DNA of 54,113 nt, taken from an uncultured bacterium. Lineage in GTDB: Bacteria > Bacillota > Clostridia > Lachnospirales > Lachnospiraceae. Positions 51,637 to 54,113 of this stretch are shown one piece after another (the first letter of the stretch is position 1; every line of letters starts with the position of its first letter). Made by a program: the position numbers and the translations under genes. The DNA lies in NCBI GenBank assembly GCA_947381965.1, contig CANCXX010000030.1, forward strand, positions 1 to 54,113. Reading direction: 5' to 3'. The notes beneath the pieces are model-generated. The model made no database searches, was not told the origin of the DNA, and was given only the letters and a program-made list of their open reading frames with translations.

Positions 51637-52698
51637 ATGGAAAAAGAAAAGTATGTAGCGTATGTATCTACCTATACATCAGGAAATAATAACACCCATG
51701 GAATCCGGATTTATGATGTGGATATAGAAAAGGGAAGATTTTTTGAAAAGGACCAGGTAGAGATTACCAATTCCTCATATGTAAGTATATCCCATAACCG
51801 GAAGTATCTGTTTTCTATTACGGATTTTGGAGTGGAATCATATAAAATCCTGGAAGATGGAGGACTGGAGCAGATTAATCATGCCTCAATTAATGGAATG
51901 AGAGGTTGTTACCTTTCTACAGATTATGAAGATAAATTGTTATTTGTGGCAGGTTATCATGATGCGAAGCTAACGGTTCTCAGGGTGGATGAAAATGGCA
52001 CCATTGGGGAAATTACAGATGAAATTTTCCATAAAGGGCTTGGAAGCATTGCGGAAAGAAATTTCAGACCGCATATTAACTGTGTAAAAATGACCAGAGA
52101 TAATAAGTTCTTGTGTGCGGCAGACTTAGGGATGGATCATGTGGTGGTTTATGAGGTCAACCATAAAAACGGAAGACTGCGTCAGGTGGACATTATTAGA
52201 AGTGAGCAGGAGTCCGCACCCCGCCATCTGAAGTTCTCACAGGATGGAAAGTATCTATATGTGGTACATGAACTGAAAAATTATATTGATGTCTACACTT
52301 ATTCTATAGACAGCCATGGAATGCCTGTTTTTGACAAAATTCAAAATATTTCTACTTTGAATAATTATCATGCGGTGGGTTCAGCAGCGAGCGCCCTGAA
52401 TTTTTCAGAAGATTTTCATTACTTATGCAGCTCCAATGCTGGAGATAACAGCGTGGTGCTTTACTCTATTAATAGCGAGAATGGCTTGCTTGAGAAGATA
52501 TTATGCCTGCCAATCAGCGGGGATTATCCGAAAGATGCAGCCCTGTTCCCTGATAACAAACATTTGGTTTCTTTAAACCATGAGACAGATTCTATGACAT
52601 TTTTCAATGTGGATATGGAAAAAGGAACGCTGGTTATGAATGGAAAGGAAATGAAAGTAAATCAGCCGAATTGTATTATTTTCTATCACTTGAAATAA
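51637..52698 (+). CDS. Lactonase-family beta-propeller protein
   Basis: The 353-residue protein belongs to the family of cytosolic 7-bladed propellers that includes 6-phosphogluconolactonase (YbhE/Pgl type). Repeated blade patterns are visible, such as VSISHNRKYLF, APRHLKFSQDGKYLYVVHELKNYIDVYTY and the late DAALFPDNKHLVSLNHETDSMTFF. FRPHINCVKMTRDNKFLCAADLGMDHVVVY in the middle is typical. No signal peptide. Whether it acts on 6-phosphogluconolactone or another sugar lactone cannot be told. Its start follows AAGAGAGG. It is a single-gene unit with its own promoter. Confidence 0.88.
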   Translation: MEKEKYVAYVSTYTSGNNNTHGIRIYDVDIEKGRFFEKDQVEITNSSYVSISHNRKYLFSITDFGVESYKILEDGGLEQINHASINGMRGCYLSTDYEDKLLFVAGYHDAKLTVLRVDENGTIGEITDEIFHKGLGSIAERNFRPHINCVKMTRDNKFLCAADLGMDHVVVYEVNHKNGRLRQVDIIRSEQESAPRHLKFSQDGKYLYVVHELKNYIDVYTYSIDSHGMPVFDKIQNISTLNNYHAVGSAASALNFSEDFHYLCSSNAGDNSVVLYSINSENGLLEKILCLPISGDYPKDAALFPDNKHLVSLNHETDSMTFFNVDMEKGTLVMNGKEMKVNQPNCIIFYHLK

Positions 52699-52707
52699 AA
52701 GATAAAT

Positions 52708-52755
52708 AAAAACAGCAGGATATTTCTCTAAGGAAATGTTACTGCTGTTTTATTT
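52708..52755. terminator. Bidirectional terminator between lactonase-like gene and aroC
   Basis: AAAACAGCAG pairs with CTGCTGTTTT, with an inner ATTTC/GGAAAT stem, flanked by A-rich and T-rich ends. It ends the lactonase-like gene and, read the other way, aroC. Confidence 0.8.
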
Positions 52756-52826
52756 TCGTGAGCAAACTGTCGCGAGGGTCAAATACCTGGCTGCTTTGCA
52801 GCGTTATCTATGATTGGAAGAATAGA

Positions 52827-53930
52827 TTAAACATGCCGGTAAAAATCTGTCAGATAATCAAGCCTTGCTGTCATGTTCATCATACAGGCGTCTAAAAGGG
52901 TAAGAGCTGTCATGGCCTCTACCACAACCACGGCTCTTGGAACGATGACCGGATCGTGCCTTCCCTTGATTTCAATTTGTATATTTTCTCCCTTTTTATT
53001 GATTGTCTCCTGCCTGGAAAAGATAGAGGGGGTTGGTTTTATATGTGCCCGTAATAGGATTGGCGAACCGTCGCTGATGCCGCCCAAAATCCCTCCTGCA
53101 TGGTTGGTCTTTTTGGATATTTTATTGCCTGTACAGGTAAAGGCATCGTTGTTGACAGAACCTAAGGATTGGGACACAAGCACGCCATCCCCAATTTCCA
53201 CTGCTTTAACTGAGCCAATGGACATAATGGCTTTTGACAGACAGGCGTCTAATTTTTCAAAAACCGGATCTCCGATGCCTGCCGGAAGGCCATTTATGAT
53301 ACACTCAATTATTCCGCCGCTTGAGTCTTTGTTTTTCATACATTCAGCTAAATATTCCATGGCACAAATATCTGCTTTTTTATCTGGCATACAGGTAGCG
53401 GTTGTATAAATAGCCGTTTGATCAAAGGCGGACATATCAACAAAAACAGGACCAATGGATTTGGTGTAGGCAGTAACGGAAATTCCCATTTCTTTTAATA
53501 TTTTGACAGCAATGGCGCCGGCAGCCACACGCCCGATGGTTTCACGGCCTGAAGAACGTCCGCCGCCTGTATAATCACGGAATCCATACTTGGCATCATA
53601 AGTATAGTCAGCGTGGCCAGGCCGGTAATAAGAAGCGATTTCGCTGTAGTCGGAAGACTTTTGTGAAGTATTGCGGACTATCAGGGAAATGGGAGTGCCT
53701 GTGGTTTTGCCTTCAAAGACGCCGGAGAGGATTTCCACCTGATCTGATTCTTTGCGGGGGGTAGCTATGGAAGTCTGACCGGGTTTCCGGCGGTCAAGAT
53801 AGGGCTGAATATCTGCTTCGCAAAGAGATAGCCCGGCGGGGCAGCCGTCAACCACAGCGCCAAGCCCCTTTCCGTGGGACTCCCCCCAAGTGGTTATCTT
53901 AAATATATTTCCAAATGTTGAACCTGCCAT
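52827..53930 (-). CDS. aroC: Chorismate synthase
   Basis: AroC makes chorismate from EPSP, using reduced FMN. The 367-residue protein has the usual blocks: MAGSTFGNIFKITTWGESHG with the first histidine, RPGHADYTYDAKYGFRDYTGGGRSSGRETIGRVAAGA with the second, and RHDPVIVPRAVVVVEAM near the end. A GGAGGAG site precedes the ATG. It stands apart from aroF-tyrA in its own unit. Confidence 0.96.
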   Translation of the reverse strand: MAGSTFGNIFKITTWGESHGKGLGAVVDGCPAGLSLCEADIQPYLDRRKPGQTSIATPRKESDQVEILSGVFEGKTTGTPISLIVRNTSQKSSDYSEIASYYRPGHADYTYDAKYGFRDYTGGGRSSGRETIGRVAAGAIAVKILKEMGISVTAYTKSIGPVFVDMSAFDQTAIYTTATCMPDKKADICAMEYLAECMKNKDSSGGIIECIINGLPAGIGDPVFEKLDACLSKAIMSIGSVKAVEIGDGVLVSQSLGSVNNDAFTCTGNKISKKTNHAGGILGGISDGSPILLRAHIKPTPSIFSRQETINKKGENIQIEIKGRHDPVIVPRAVVVVEAMTALTLLDACMMNMTARLDYLTDFYRHV

Positions 53931-54113
53931 AAAACTCCTCCATTTTGCGTTTTTTGCCGTTTCTGCTATGTATTATACCTCTGTCCGTCGAAATCAGCAA
54001 GGATAAAACTTTTTCTGCATATCTCTATTGTGAAAGATTGCGATTTTGTGTAAAATATAATCCTGAGTTTGACACTAAAAACAACAAAAAAGTCTCAGAG
54101 GCCTTGATTTTAT
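53931..54113. other. Upstream of aroC to window end
   Basis: No gene is supported. It contains the aroC promoter at 53972-54000. A TATAAT at 54055-54060 on the plus strand may belong to a gene beyond the window, but no matching -35 box at proper distance was found. Confidence 0.4.
53972..54000 (-). promoter_or_regulatory. Probable aroC promoter
   Basis: On the minus strand TTGCTG (complement of 53995-54000) and TATAAT (complement of 53972-53977) are 17 bases apart; the leader is about 35 bases. Confidence 0.65.

Overview
The window looks like a stretch of core chromosome from an anaerobic, low-to-moderate GC Clostridia, most likely a Lachnospiraceae gut bacterium. The reasons are a complete Rnf complex in the clostridial order C-D-G-E-A-B, a T-box in front of pheST, strong AGGAGG-type ribosome sites, SleB-like and SpoIID-like proteins, and a pectin and uronate locus typical of gut fermenters. 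Genus cannot be fixed from the sequence alone. No rRNA, tRNA, CRISPR array, transposase or phage gene was seen.

Layout. 1-226 is the 5' part of an RNase H-like exonuclease gene. 536-5639 is rnfCDGEAB, a ferredoxin:NAD+ ion pump, followed by a ferredoxin-type aldo/keto reductase and a convergent apbE that probably flavinylates RnfG and RnfD. 7973-10776 holds two wall-enzyme-like genes (GH25-like and SleB-like) around an AP2-domain gene. 10893-15932 is central metabolism: threonine synthase, citrate synthase, and a divergent PEP carboxykinase. 16147-16372 is a probable 6S RNA with its own promoter and terminator. A large SpoIID-domain protein and a BrkB-like membrane protein follow. 19694-26746 is a phenylalanine T-box unit: pheS, pheT, an M18 aminopeptidase, queA and a VanZ-like gene. 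26785-28965 is aroF-tyrA on the minus strand. 29210-35555 is an EF-G-like GTPase, an unrecognised membrane protein and leuS. 35612-36819 is a block of small minus-strand genes of unknown function, including a cysteine-rich repeat protein.

36917-47278 is the main accessory region: a pectin and galacturonate locus. Two genes (lacI-type regulator, uxaC) run leftward. Five (uxaB, uxaA, GH105, GH28, a TIM-barrel isomerase-like gene) run rightward from a shared divergent control region with two clear promoters and three LacI-type palindromes. A pectinesterase gene faces them. The enzymes lack signal peptides, so they probably act on imported oligogalacturonides. UxaC, UxaB and UxaA take galacturonate to 2-keto-3-deoxygluconate. 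The window ends with tmcAL, pta-ackA (acetate and ATP formation), a lactonase-family gene and aroC.

Most of the window is ordinary. The points most worth a second look are the dispersed palindromic repeat family, a 12-base operator block shared by the uxa and pta control regions, the transporter-free intracellular pectin locus, the AP2 protein, the duplicated cysteine-rich small protein, the uncharacterised membrane protein between EF-G and leuS, and the divergent PEP carboxykinase. I did not find strong evidence for a wholly new multi-gene system.
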